Under the pieces are notes generated by a model. That model was not told the origin of the DNA and did not search any database. It was given only the letters and a program-made list of their open reading frames with translations. From assembly GCA_031002005.1 (NCBI GenBank), contig JARYHS010008074.1, positions 350,882,932 through 350,946,931 on the forward strand: a stretch of DNA of 64,000 nt, written 5' to 3'. Shown here in pieces: positions 1 through 11,160 of the stretch. Each line of letters starts with the position of its first letter. Within the stretch, counting starts at the first letter, position 1. This DNA is from Vandiemenella viatica. Its lineage: Eukaryota > Arthropoda > Insecta > Orthoptera > Morabidae. The position numbers and the translations under genes were made by a program.

Positions 1-639
1 ACAGATAACCATCACCAAAGTTAATTCGCTCAGCCACGTGCTGCGGCTCACCTCAATATAAACTGTCTTCCAGATTGTTGATCAACTGTCTTCAAGGATG
101 AAATTTTTTGGCTAGGGTCGCCAGATGCAACGGTAACGCTAAGATTGCATCCTCTCAAAGGTCTCGCCCATGATTTTGAAGGAACCAAAATCCTTCCTGT
201 GATTCCTCACCACAAGCGAGCCTCTGCTTGTACAACTCCGATGTCAGCTTACAGTCTCAACTAAGCCTGTTACTTCTTGCATCCACCAGTTCAGGTTCAA
301 GGCAGCGAAATGACCACAGAGTAATGACAGTTAACATTCTTTTATTTCAGTAATAAGAGCACAGCTGAATACACATCTACACTTGGTCAAAGCCTGAAAA
401 CATCTCTCTCGTGTCCAGCGCCTCTCACCCTCTCCCCCACCCCTGTCATTCCAACCCACAGCTTACTTAACGGTACCGCCCCTTCAAGGTCAGGCATTGT
501 GTGCATACCTGTAGACCAGCCGGGAGGCTATATGGTCACTCACAACCCGTACGTGATAGTACAAAGGAACAATGAGAATGCTTACACATTGGCACATCCA
601 CTCACCAAATCCATAAAAGGGACCTATAATGTGATAACA
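1..639 (-). mobile_element. Partial LTR retrotransposon (LTR plus start of internal region)
   Basis: Read on the minus strand, the segment 639 to 126 has the layout of an LTR: it starts TGTTATCAC, holds an AATAAA signal near 345, and ends GTTGCA. Two bases later comes TGGCGACCCTAG (112-123), which looks like a primer-binding site, so positions 1-111 would be the start of the internal region running off the window. I see no gag frame. The second LTR is not in the window, so the boundaries are inferred. A solo LTR or unrelated sequence is the alternative. Confidence 0.4.
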
Positions 640-1194
640 ATGAAACCATTTAAACAGCTAGAGACATAGGCAAAATATTTTTTTAAAGAAATATGTTGAC
701 TGGAAAATTTCATGTTAAATATTGTATGGGACAACCACCCTGGTATTAAAAAATTGGAATAAGTGTTGCAGATTGTGCAGAGGTGCGGTGACAAGCATAA
801 AGTACTGATGATTTCAAGAGAGACCAGTAAGTACAGTAAGTAGGCGGTAAAGTGCTTCAGTTGTTCCGAGGCACACAGTGCCTGGGTGTGGCGTGATTGG
901 TAAACATGATGTACCTCACGCTTACCTTGACATTGTTTCCACTTACTTGTGACGAAGTGTCTTTATGTAATCTTTGCTATCCAACCTCAATTCTTCCTAT
1001 TTCCACACCTTAGGTTTTAAAGCCCAAGTGGCTAAAGGGTCTATATTTCAAAATTTTACCATCTCTTTCTTCATTTATGTACAATCATTTATCAACATAT
1101 TTTATGTTTAATGATAAATTCAGTATTATTGTCATGTTCTATTAAATTGGAGTAGTAAGTATTGTGTGAAGGACAATTATGTATTACATTTACA
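640..1194. other. AT-rich non-coding stretch
   Basis: No coding sequence, repeat or RNA gene recognised. It lies downstream of, or in an intron of, the minus-strand SMCR8-like gene. Confidence 0.5.
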
Positions 1195-1446
1195 AGAACA
1201 CTTTGATTATTTGGTTATGGGTCATATCGTCACTAGATTTGATGGAACAATGATGGTAGCTTAATGCATTATTGTTGATGTGGTAGGATATAACATTTTG
1301 TGAATTGTTCGTATTAAAGGACATTTTGGTTATTTCGTTGCATCTGCAGCCTATCACCACTTGATTTGATCAAACAATAATGGTAGTTTAATATTTTATT
1401 GGCGATGTGGCAGGACCTAATATTTTGTAAATTTTCTGATCTTTTA
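1195..1446. repeat. Diverged tandem duplication, unit about 122 bp
   Basis: Two units lie head to tail (about 1195-1318 and 1319-1446). They share ordered blocks: TTATTTNGTT, CACTNGATTTGAT, AACAATNATGGTAG, GATGTGGNAGGA and ATATTTTGT-like ends. Many substitutions separate them, so the duplication is old. Confidence 0.65.
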
Positions 1447-2854
1447 GGTAATTGAGTATTTGATAACAATCAATGTTGCCTATGTTTTCACACATCGTCA
1501 ACTAATTGAGTAATTTTGCTAATGTTTAATGTCACAGTTTTCCTATGTTAAATCTCACACACAGTTTGTACATTGTTGTTAGGATAAATTTATTATTCAC
1601 AAAGTAACGCATGTGGTGTAGTTTAGATGATAAATCCTTTGATGGAAGGTATTGTACAAATTTATGTAACTACAACCCCGACCAAGAAACGGAACTTGAA
1701 TTCAGTATACGGTTTGAAATATTGTGTAATATTGATGTCTTGAATGTTTTGTAGGCATGAGTGGAGTGTGGATGTTGTGTTTCAAGGCAAGAGGATAGTG
1801 TTATTTGATTTTATCCATTGCTATTTGATATGGAAATTTAATGGCATTTCCCCATTAATTTGTAAGAACATTTGAGAAGTTTAAAAGGTTTTAAATAGTG
1901 GCGGTTGGCATGGTTTTCTGGTGACATCAGGATCTGCCAAGTCCATGGGCTTAGGGAGGTAGAGCCCAGTTTTAAAGCATGGGTTGAAAATGGACGTTGT
2001 CTAGTGATGTCAGCATCCACTAGGTCCATGGGCTCCCGGGTGTAAACCCCAATCCGGGAGAATGGTGCACTTGGGAGAAGGGCAATCAGTCTGCTGCAGG
2101 TCGTAGAGTAGGTGAGTCTGTCGTGAAAGTGAACAGTCATTTGAGTCGGTGAGATCACGTGTTTGTGCTCAGTCATTATGATGAAGCATAATTCTCGAGA
2201 ATGGTAATTTCTTTGGCGATATGAAGGAAATGTAAAATGCAGAATTTTATATGAATTGTTTTCGTGGTGAGCCACAGGTATAGTTTAAGCACTAGTAAGG
2301 GTGTTGATGTATGAATGAGCAGAGTGCGTGCTTCCAGTCTAAATTTATTGGAGACATTACCTGAAATCTTAAAGGATCGAAGTACCAATAATGAACATTC
2401 ATAAAGGTTGGGAGTTGGAGCAAGATTGTTATATTTGCGTTATATGAGTGACTGCGTCGAACGCAAGTCTTGTGCAAGCCCAGCCGCCTACCTCTGTTAA
2501 CTTAAAAAAAGGGTTTTTCACCCGAAATATTGTATTTTCTTTGTTTGTGTGTTCTTTTGTGTTGTTGCTGCCCTCCTCCCTTCAACTTTGGTGAGTGTTG
2601 GATGTTTTTTCCCTTTTCAATGTAACTATTAAATTCCTGTGTTTAAAATAAGAAAGCGGATTTTTATTTCATTTAACAACTTAAAGTTCGTTTTCAACCG
2701 TCAGACAAAGAATCAGAAACTAGTGAGTGCACAGAAAGATTAAAAGGTTCACTGTAAGTATAGTAACCTAACCACCAGCATAACTGCGACAAGTGATTTG
2801 GGTAGAGATATGTGGCGTTGACATCTCTTTGTTGTTGTTCCTGTGTAGGGATTT
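1447..2854. other. Non-coding stretch with a short internal duplication
   Basis: No gene recognised. Two related 35-bp blocks end in TCCATGGGCT near 1950 and 2033. The open frames here on the minus strand resemble no known family, overlap one another and look like chance. Confidence 0.45.
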
Positions 2855-3905
2855 GTGAAGATGGAAAAAAAAAAAAAAAAAGATTTGAGGAGTGATAAAG
2901 TACTTTGTAAAGAAAGGTATGAAAGCAAAGGAAATTCATTCCAACTTTCAGAACACACTGGGGACTCTGCTTGTTCATATTCAGCTGTTTCCGAGTGGAC
3001 AAAAGAGTTTAAATTTGGTCGGCACAGCTTAGATGGTGATCTGCCTAGTGGTTGGCCAAGATCTGATGCTAACCCAGAAATTATCGCAAAAGTGCATAAA
3101 ATTGTCATGCAGGATTGCCAACTGAAAGTGTGAGAAATTTCTGAAGCTCTAGGGATGTCATTTGAACAAGCACATCACATTTTAGTGGAATTGGAGATGA
3201 GAAAATTATGAGCTAGATGGCTGCTGTTTCTCTTAACATTGGATCATAAACACATCAGAGTGGAAATGTCCAAACAATGTTCACCCGTTTTCAGAGACCC
3301 AACAAGGATTTTTTTTTTTTTTTGGTGCTAATTTGTGACCACAGATAAAACTTAGTTCCAATACTATAGCCCAGAGGCAAAACAACAGCGAAAGCAGTGT
3401 AAACATGTTGATTCACCACTACCAAAGAAGCAAAGGCAATATGGTCGGCCAGAGAGATCATGGCGTCAGTTTTCTGGGACGTGAAAGGGGTTCTGTTGGT
3501 AGATTATCTTACCACTGGTCAAACAATTATATGACAATACTACTCTAACCTCCTGGACTAATTAAAGCATAAGAACATTAAAAAAGACCAGGTTTGGAAA
3601 AGATAAGCCATCTCTCATCAAGAAAATATGCAAGCTCACCCATGTGTCGCTGCCATGGAAAAAATAAATGAAAAAAATACGAATTGTTGCCACACCCTGA
3701 TTTGGTTCCATCAGACTACCATCTCTTCTCCAACCTCAAAATATTATTCTGTGGACAGAGATTCTTCCCAAATGAAGAACTAATGACTTAAGTTGACGGG
3801 TAGTTTGCAGGCCTGGAGGAATCTAATTTTCAAGATTGGAGGAAGGGATTGGAACATTGGTGGGCCAAATGCACTAGTGTACAGGGAGACTACATTTAAA
3901 AATAA
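2855..3905 (+). pseudogene. Decayed mariner transposase
   Basis: The first frame (2855-3133) and pieces of the other two frames up to about 3900 follow a mariner transposase: an N-terminal helix-turn-helix with the W..EFKFGR.SL...P.SG.P linker, then a block ending in HHI, a piece reading YYSPEAKQQ near 3360, and a C-terminal piece with DLVPSDYHLFSNL near 3700. Stops and frameshifts occur throughout and a T-run interrupts it near 3310, so it cannot make a protein. Mariner transposases cut and paste DNA at TA sites. I could not see matching terminal repeats, so the element ends are not defined. Confidence 0.8.
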
Positions 3906-4457
3906 AAAATTTTCATTGAGGTAAGTGATTTCTTCCGAAAACTTTTCAAACTACCTTCATACAATCCAGCTAAATTACTGGCTGCCTTATGCTTTACTGT
4001 TTAGCTGACCATTGTACAATTCCTGCTTGAATTTGTATCCTTCCAGCTTGAATACAACTAACAGTTTTTCAAGCTATGTAGATAAGTGGTATGGATCAGA
4101 GAAACCCCTCATTTTTTGGATAAGCCTTGTAACTAGGTTGCTATAATCAGTGCAAACTTTTAAAAGTAGGTTATGAAAATAAAACAGTGAATAATATGGA
4201 ACCTATTGCCAAAAGAGTGTGTTTTTATTACACTACCTACCAATACACTAATGTATGCTTACAGAGATTAGCTTGTTCCAGAATTGAAAACTGAGTATGA
4301 ATCTCCGTTTGTGTAAAATTATTAACTACATGCCTTTGTTGCTGTTATTATGAATATCTGGAACACTCATGAATTGAGAAAAGCGTGATAAGAGTAAGGC
4401 CAAGTTTCCCACTTTATGTTTATTTCCCCCCTACAGGAAGGTAGATAGATCAATTAC
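3906..4457. other. Non-coding stretch beside the 3'-most visible exon
   Basis: No further exon of the SMCR8-like gene could be recognised here on the minus strand, although the protein should continue beyond the exon at 4458-4566. No repeat recognised. Confidence 0.45.
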
Positions 4458-4566
4458 CTTGTCCTTGGTGCTAATCATATCATGGACAGAAATACGTTCT
4501 GGAACACACAATCCAATTATTTGATATGATATGATATGTGATGAAACAAGTATACCACGATGCCAT
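4458..4566 (-). CDS. Smcr8: SMCR8-like gene, exon h (C-terminal DENN region)
   Basis: This 109-bp exon follows an acceptor ATCTTTCAG and ends at donor AAG|GTAATT. It begins in phase 2, completing the arginine codon begun by the upstream exon, and ends in phase 0. Its peptide contains WHRGILVSSHISYQIIGLCV, which lines up in order with the human SMCR8 segment beginning KHWASSPLHI and ending KLIGLQ. It is separated from exon g by an intron of only 79 bp. SMCR8 works with C9orf72 and WDR41 on lysosomes and in autophagy; this exon belongs to the C-terminal DENN portion. The following exon, which should carry the LDLDNK-like segment, was not found in the window. Confidence 0.8.
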
Positions 4567-4645
4567 CTGAAAGATAATTTGTGTGTTACATAAATAAGAA
4601 AGAAATGTGATCAGCTATTCATACCTAACTAGAATAAATGCTTAC

Positions 4646-4832
4646 CGAAGAATTTTTACTTCTTGGTCAGGCTGTACAGGAAAAAGAGCTACCACTGCAT
4701 TTATTATTTTTTTAACTCTCTTCTCAGATTTTTCATTTCCAGCAAGTACTACAGTCCGTCCAATAAGCATTGAATATAATACATGGTGAGCAGCCTTAGG
4801 AAAACTCTGGAAGAACTTCAGTATATTTTTTC
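4646..4832 (-). CDS. Smcr8: SMCR8-like gene, exon g (start of C-terminal DENN region)
   Basis: This 187-bp exon is the clearest evidence for the gene's identity. It follows acceptor ATCTGTAG and ends CTTCG|GTAAGC. Entering in phase 1 from exon f, it encodes KFFQSFPKAAHHVLYSMLIG followed directly by RTVVLAGNE, matching human SMCR8 KFIRQYPFAHPAIYSLLSG then RTLVVLGED residue for residue in spacing. This is the conserved opening of the C-terminal DENN module. It ends in phase 2 and joins exon h. No frameshift or stop interrupts it, so it looks under constraint. Confidence 0.9.
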
Positions 4833-5114
4833 CTACAGATTATTTCACAAATATAATTTACTTCAATACCATTCAGAATAATAATAATTAAAAAAAACAG
4901 GGTGTACTAATGAATCTTAAATCACTAATATAATTTGTAAAGAAGAAATATCAGATAATTATTCTGGAATATTCAAGTTTCTGATAATGACAATAAATGG
5001 GCTATTATTATTTAAACAAAGAAGCCACAAGCAAAAATGTATTTCATGTAATACTTCCATTTCACAGATTAATGTACTATAGGAGTTAAGGAAAAATACT
5101 TCTAAGACACTTAC

Positions 5115-5394
5115 CGGCTACATTGTTGGGTAACGGGCTTTTCTTGCTTCCCCATACACAAAAAGTAAATGATTCTGGTAGCATCATCATTTGCTGATGT
5201 GACAGGGTCACAGAATCATCACTCCAACTATCTGGCTCAGAAACATCAATAAAGCTCTCACAGCTAGATGCACTGTTATGACTGCTTCCAGAACTACCGC
5301 AGCTGCTACTCCTGCATTTAACAACCATCATTGCATCACTCAAAGACTCTGGTGCTGAATGGTAACTACTACTGCCCTCGTTTCCACTTGTCAT
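5115..5394 (-). CDS. Smcr8: SMCR8-like gene, exon f (serine-rich linker)
   Basis: This 280-bp exon starts after a pyrimidine-rich tract and acceptor ATCTGCAG and ends GTAGCCG|GTAAGTG, a strong donor. It enters in phase 0 and leaves in phase 1, as exon g requires. The peptide is serine-rich and acidic (SSSYHSAPESLSD, SSCESFIDVSEPDSWSDDS) and resembles the disordered serine-rich stretch just before the C-terminal DENN region of vertebrate SMCR8. Residue identity to vertebrates is low, so the assignment rests on position, strand, splice phase and composition. The first codon happens to be ATG, but the acceptor directly before it argues that this is an internal exon rather than a start. Confidence 0.75.
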
Positions 5395-6249
5395 CTGCAG
5401 ATGAAATAGTTCACATCAGAAGAAATGAAGGTAAATGATGATTCTCCATCAAGATTGACTAAGGAACGTTGTGCACTATGCATATTTAATATATGAGGTA
5501 TAGAAGAATATATATATAGATGACTATTAAGTGTATTGTCTGCAAACCTTTTGTACATTGCAAGAAGAGACAAAACATCAAATTGTAAATCTTAGGGTGC
5601 ATGTGCTGTTGCGCTTTATTCTATTTTTAAAGCAAAATTAAATAGCCAAGTGCACCTAAACACATGTAAGTAATTCAACAAAAGAATAAGCATAAAATAT
5701 GGCAATCTATGACAACCTATATTAAGGAAAATTGTACCACCACCACAATAAGAAATTGTGACAGCTGGAACTATAAACCCCAGTAAAATTAAAAACCCTG
5801 CGTGTACAGATAGAGCTACACAAGTATCTTTGCAGTACCAACAATAAGTTGATAAATTTTGAAAATTAGTAAGTGCAGTTAGTTACTCCTAAGGACCTGG
5901 TGGGCAAAAGAAACAAGAACAGTAGTGTTTGGAAGCAGTTTGGGTGGTTACAGGTTTGTAAATGTCCCACAGCAACGAACCAATGACACTGTTAAAATAC
6001 ACACATCTAAGCATTTATACAGGACAGCATGCCAAGAATTTGGGACACACTACTGATATTATGTAATGTGTGTAGTGAAAGAAAATACTGCCAGGTACTT
6101 CAGCCACAGGAAGAAGTATGTATGGATTACTGGAAAGACCTTGGATGATACAGGTTTGTGAAGGATGCAGGTTTCATTGTTTGTTTTCGATCAACTTGAA
6201 AATAACACAAAGACAAAACTGAAACAGGTTTGAATATATCAGACATCAG
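5395..6249. other. Intron of the SMCR8-like gene, no recognised element
   Basis: Part of the 4.3-kb intron between exons f and e. Nothing recognised. Confidence 0.5.
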
Positions 6250-7060
6250 AAACTAAAGTTACAACACCTAAGGTAAAAAGTGTACATTTTATTTCATACA
6301 ACCAATACAGTCAACTGATAGGACATAAATTACGTTATTTTTGGACATAGTCTCCATATTGGTGTAGGCACTTGTTGCTTCATGCGATGAGTTTGAAAAT
6401 TCCCTACTGGTATAAATCCTGTACTTTTATGTTCAGTCATGTTGTCACAAAGCGTTTCACCTCCTCTTCTGAAGTGAATCATCAGCCATCTAGGTGCCCT
6501 TCAAGTGATGAAAAAGGTTAAAGTCCCTTGGAGCGAGGTCCGGGCTGTAGTGAGTATGGTCGATGATGTCCTAGTGAAACCATTTCAACATCCTGGTGGT
6601 CTTCTGGGTTGTATCAGTTTTGGCATTGTCGTGAAGGAAGATGACATTCTCAGTGAGAAGTCCTGGCAGTTTACTCTGGATTGCTTTGTGCAATTGTGTC
6701 AAGGTCTCACAGTATCGGTCAACAGTCACTGTGTGCCCTCTTTCCAAAAACTCAATGAATATGACAACCATGCTGTCCCAAACCTCTGTGACCATCACCT
6801 TCCCATCATATGGCATCACCTTAAAATTCATGGTCTTTGGAGAAGAGGGGTGTTTCCTCTCCATTGACGATTATTTACTACTGGGGGTGTTGTGATGGTC
6901 CATGTTTCATCACCCGTGACAATGTGGTGAAGAAAACTGTTCCCTTCCATGGAGAAGCATTGCTTAAGTTGCAGACTTGACTCCATGGCATCTCCTTGTA
7001 TTGGTTAGACAAATTTCATGGAACCAATTGGCAACAAACTTTTTGGTACTGCAGAATATA
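6250..7060 (-). pseudogene. Decayed mariner transposase fragment
   Basis: On the minus strand the segment reads as the C-terminal half of a mariner transposase. VTGDETW near 6905-6925 carries the first catalytic aspartate, FLHDNAKTDT near 6640 the second, and the far end reads LHQYGDYVQK near 6340, the usual close of mariner proteins. The best open part is 6571-6864. Stops and frame changes on both sides make it dead. The N-terminal DNA-binding part is missing. It lies in the intron between exons f and e, in the gene's orientation. Confidence 0.8.
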
Positions 7061-8481
7061 GTGAACAACATGACGGATTTTAAAGATGAATTAGGATAAA
7101 GTAAGGGAAATGAATTTGGAAAGAAATTTCGGTCTACAATTTTGGTTGATCATTCATCTTTAGAAATAAGTGATGCACATCAAGTAGGATAGCAGACTAA
7201 CAGGTAAATTAAATCTGAAGTCTCACAAGTGGTAAGTGATATGATGGGAAAGCTAGTGGTATAACTGAGGTACACAATCCAAATGTTACAGGATTATTAG
7301 TTACAATGATTACACTTGTCAGAAGTGGGCACTAAGAACTGACTAAGTTAAGGGAGTCTTCTAAACAAAATTCTTGCAGGAGAGAAAGAATTGTATTTAA
7401 TTCCAAGATTATAACTGAATGCCACAAGGCATGGTTAATGGGTTTGATGCCAAAGGAAAAATGTCAAATGAGCACTGAACCATTGTTGGTCTTAGCTGGG
7501 ATGCTGTTGGAATACAGTAACTAATGTGAAAGGAAAATTTATTTCTGCTTTGATACAAAAGGATAATAGTAATGATACTAATGAAATAGGAAAGGCTTTT
7601 GAGCAATGAAAATAAATAAAAGGAATAGGGAAAATAAACCCATCACTGAACAAAGTTGAAGGTAGAACGGCAGCGACTAATGCACCAAACTCAAGATGAA
7701 CATAATATTGCAAGATTTCAGTTTAACACATTATTCAGGTAGAGAGGCACAAGCCATTTGGCAGGGGAGGTGCATACACAATGCGTCCTTGTGTTTGACA
7801 GATGTAATTGGGATACTGTAATAGACTGATGGTCATACAGATTTGTCCATTATAGTTACAGAGGCTGTATGGAAATCAACTTACATTTTCCTAATTTTAC
7901 ACCCTACTGATAGCTAATTATAAATCATCTATGGGAGAGAAGAAAGAGCTGCTTATTTGAAAACCACACGAGCTTTAGTGTTAATATGTTTTATGTTACT
8001 CATTGAGCACAATCCCAGCTACTGCTTGGATAATCAGGAAAAATGTGTTAGAAACCACAATTACGGTAGCATGTGAGCTAGAAATATAGTACCAACTTAA
8101 ACGTGGCAGCTTCTTCATGGCCTTTGTCATGCTAAACACAAATTAACAATATTTAGTGAGCTTTGGATCACAGATGTCAAGTTTCAAAATATAGATGAAA
8201 GAGCAGTCTCATATACGATAACATCCAGAAGCATACTTCAAAATTACTAAAGACTGTATGACATACTAATTTTGACACTAATTACATCAGACTTAGTTTT
8301 ATACTGCAGTCTATCACTGAAGAAACATGGAATACCATAACCATGAACACTCATAAATATAAATATTACTAGAAAATTCACAGTTCATTATTTTAATGTC
8401 CTTCTTTCCCTTACTTAACAACAAAAATTTATTTCATAATATACATTTATCCAGCTGCAAATTTTAACTCATTACACAATA
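7061..8481. other. Intron stretch with no recognised element
   Basis: About 1.4 kb of AT-rich sequence inside the SMCR8-like gene. No coding frame, repeat or RNA gene recognised. Confidence 0.45.
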
Positions 8482-8499
8482 CACTGAGGTGACAAAAGT
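8482..8499 (+). repeat. Left terminal inverted repeat of the Tc1-like element
   Basis: CACTGAGGTGACAAAAGT, the reverse complement of 9577-9594, directly preceded by TA. Confidence 0.93.
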
Positions 8500-9576
8500 C
8501 ATGGGATACCCTACCAACAGCGTGTGGTCCTCTGTTTGCCTGGCGAAGTGCAGCAAGATGATGTGGCATGGACTCCATAAGTTGTTGGCAGTCCTCGGAA
8601 GAAATATTGAGCCATGCAGCCTCTACAGATGTCCATAATTCCGAAAGTGTTGCCGGTGGAGGATTTTGTGCACGTACTGATCTCCCGACTATGTTCCATA
8701 AATGTTCGGTGGGATTCATGTTGGGTGATCGTGGTGGCCAAATCATCCGCTGGAACTGTCCCGAATGTTCTTCAAACCAATTACGAACAGTTATGGCCCG
8801 GTGACATGGCACATTGTCATCGTTGTCTGGGTACATGAAATCCATGAATGGTTGCAAATGGTCTCCCCATAACTGAACGCCATGTAAACTCAGCCCACAC
8901 CATTATGGAGCCACCAACAGCTTGCACAGTGCCTTGTTGCCAACTTGGGTCCATGGCTTTATAGGTTCTGCGCCACACTCATACCCTTCCATCAGCTCTT
9001 AACAATTGAAATTGTGACTCATTTGACCAAGCCACTTTTTTCCAGTCATCTACAGTCCAACTGATATGGTTACAAGCCCAGGAGCGCCGCTGTTGGCGAC
9101 GTTGTACTGTTAGTAATGGCACCCAAGTTGGTCTTCTGCTGCCATAGCCCATTAAAGCCAAATTTCGCCGGACTGTCCTAACGGACACGCCCGTCGAACG
9201 TCCCACATTCATTCCTGTGGTTAGTTCATGCAGTGTTGCTTGTCTGTTCACACTGACACGTCTACACAGATGTCACTGGTTGCACTCATTAAGTGCTGGC
9301 GGTCGACCACTGTGAGGTTATGCCTGAATTTAGGTATTCTTGGCACAATCTTGACACTGTGGTTCTCGGAATGTTGAATTCTGTAACAATTCCCGAAATG
9401 GAATGTCCCATGTGTCTAGCTCCAACTAGCATACCACGTTCGAAATCTGTTAATTCTTGTCGTGTGGCCATAATCACATAATCAACCTTCTTACACGAAG
9501 AATTTGACCATAAATGAAAGTCCTGCCCACGCACTGACCATTTGTACAATTTGTAAACGACACTACTGCTATCTAT

Positions 9577-9594
9577 ACTTTTGTCACCTCAGTG
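9577..9594 (-). repeat. Right terminal inverted repeat of the Tc1-like element
   Basis: ACTTTTGTCACCTCAGTG, directly followed by TA; perfect over 18 bp against the left repeat. Confidence 0.93.
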
Positions 9595-9623
9595 TAGTAT
9601 ATACCAGTAAATATGATCTGCAA

Positions 9624-9624
<1 letters not shown>

Positions 9625-9678
<54 letters not shown>
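9625..9678 (+). repeat. Poly(A) tract of 54
   Basis: An uninterrupted run of 54 A. It sits 30 bp outside the Tc1-like element and 25 bp from exon e. On the transcribed minus strand it is a poly(T) tract just downstream of that exon's donor. Confidence 0.97.
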
Positions 9679-9681
<3 letters not shown>

Positions 9682-9703
9682 GGTTATTTATGACTGGACT
9701 CAC

Positions 9704-9856
9704 AAAGTTAACCTCCAGAAAATCCAAGCTATCCTGGCTGCATCTCTTGTTTCTGATATCTGTATTGTCAACAGGATGTGTAATGGCAATCAACAACTTA
9801 GTGAAGTCAGGATCTTGTAAGGCTCTTTCTGCAGGAGGTATGGAATACTCTTGGAT
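9704..9856 (-). CDS. Smcr8: SMCR8-like gene, exon e (middle region)
   Basis: The minus strand shows acceptor TTATTTATAG then 51 open codons in phase 0 that begin IQEYSIPPAERALQDPDF and contain LLIAITHPVDNTDIRNKRC. Two donors are possible: TTT|GTGAGT at 9704, used here, or GAG|GTTAAC nine bases earlier at 9713. Both leave phase 0, which fits exons d and f. The peptide has ordinary protein composition and no transposon similarity I can name. Its place in the SMCR8-like gene is inferred from strand, order and phase, not from clear alignment to vertebrate SMCR8. Confidence 0.65.
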
Positions 9857-10149
9857 CTATAAATAAAATATCAGGGAAATACAGTAAAAATCATTAATCA
9901 ATGATATATGACTTAGCAATTTTGTTAGCAAACACAATAAAAAGAATTAATTAACAACATAGTAACAATGGAGTAGGGAGAAATGTCGTGTGGCGATATA
10001 CACCCAAAAGTTGCAGGGAGGAGGACAGAAGTGACAAAAACACTTTACAAACACAAAAACAACAATTTTTGGTCTGTGCCCTCGCTCATGAAAACAGAAA
10101 CATGTGAATGAGCTCATGTAGGCACCCAAAAGACAATAAATTGGAAAAT

Positions 10150-11160
10150 GTATTTATACAGTTTCACATAAAATTATGCTTCAATCTATAATTTGTCTGA
10201 AATGTAGAAATTATGTCTATTATTGATCTTCCTTTCCTAAATCCATACGGTTATTCTCAGGCTGTTTCCTCTGGTCTTCATTTGATTTTATGTGGCATAA
10301 GTTTTTCATATATCTTCAGACAGTGGCTCAGTAGTGTGATATCCCAATAGTTCACACATATTGGTTTACTCTCTTTTTTATCAATTAGTACTAAGACTCC
10401 CTTCTTCCAGTCATCTGATATTTTTTCTTTCTTTCCAAACTGCACATTGTAACACCACTGCATTCCCATTGTACCAGTTAATTTAACCACTTCTTCTGTT
10501 AGTTGTTCTATTCCTTGTGATTTTCCATTCGGCAGTTCTTTTACTGCCATCTCCAACTCCAGCTTGTTAAATTCTTTAATTTCCATTTATAAAACTGCTA
10601 TTTCTGTTCTTGGATATTTTCTTCTATTCTTGCTGGGTTTCATTTGAATTCCTTCCAGCAGGTCTTTGAAATACTCTTTACATGTTCTCACTGCATTTCA
10701 CTCAATGTGTACATTACTTTGTTCAGCATATCTCTAGGTTTTGTATTGTTTCTAACCACTCCATACAGTATTTTCCTTTTCCTTTGCAGTTTATCTTATT
10801 TGTAAACTCGTTCCAAGGTAAAATATTTGTTGTTTTTTCTAATTTTTTTTCCACAAAGTTGTCACTAATTGTTTCCCTTTAATTATTTTCTCATCTGTTC
10901 TGCTCAAAACCACTCTCTGTATGCTCTGATCTTCTTTTTGATTAGTTCTGCCATCCATACGTTCCACCAAGGAGTTTTTTGTACTTTTTTATTTAATGTT
11001 TTTACACATGCCTTTACTGTTATTGCTTTAATTCTCTGCCATTCTTCTTCTGCTGTTCTTATTTCATCCTTTGATAAATCAGCCTGAGGGAGCTGGCCAA
11101 TCCAGAATGAGGCAGCTAACTCACTCTGCTGATGCAACAGTTTTGGGAAGCCATGATATT
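10150..11160 (-). pseudogene. Decayed non-LTR retrotransposon (reverse transcriptase fragment)
   Basis: The minus strand carries pieces of a LINE polyprotein. At 10904-11137 is a linker peptide with TPWWNVWMAELIKKKIRAYR, typical of the stretch between endonuclease and reverse transcriptase. At 10278-10586 are the first reverse-transcriptase blocks (AVKELPNGKSQGIEQL, then DDWKKGVLVLIDKKES and YWDITLLSHCLKIYEK), and after a stop PYGFRKGRSIID near 10240. The catalytic YADD block is absent because the copy stops near 10160. Several stops and shifts make it dead. The clade is not certain. Confidence 0.75.

Larger units (their letters stand above)
8482..9594 (-). mobile_element. Tc1-like transposon, inactivated
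   Basis: The element is bounded by terminal inverted repeats CACTGAGGTGACAAAAGT and its complement, each flanked by a TA target duplication (8480-8481 and 9595-9596). The minus strand holds a broken transposase. The helix-turn-helix part lies at 9289-9480, the second DNA-binding part at 8979-9251 and the catalytic end at 8490-8860. The first catalytic residue reads SNES where SDES is usual, an Asp-to-Asn change; the later motif PRSPNMNPTEHLWN remains. Counting from DNVPCH to TEH gives 36 residues between the second and third catalytic residues. At 1113 bp it is short, with frame breaks near 9280 and 8900. Confidence 0.92.

Noticed and set aside
1838..2477. Several overlapping minus-strand open frames of 60-145 codons
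   Set aside because: They overlap in different frames, have no family similarity I can see, and partly follow a short internal duplication.
6505..6895. Plus-strand open frames of 84-120 codons
   Set aside because: They are antisense to the mariner fragment at 6250-7060, whose motifs are on the minus strand.
9504..9866. 120-codon plus-strand frame with a poly-lysine run
   Set aside because: The run is the 54-base poly(A) tract; the frame crosses the Tc1 end and lies antisense to exon e.
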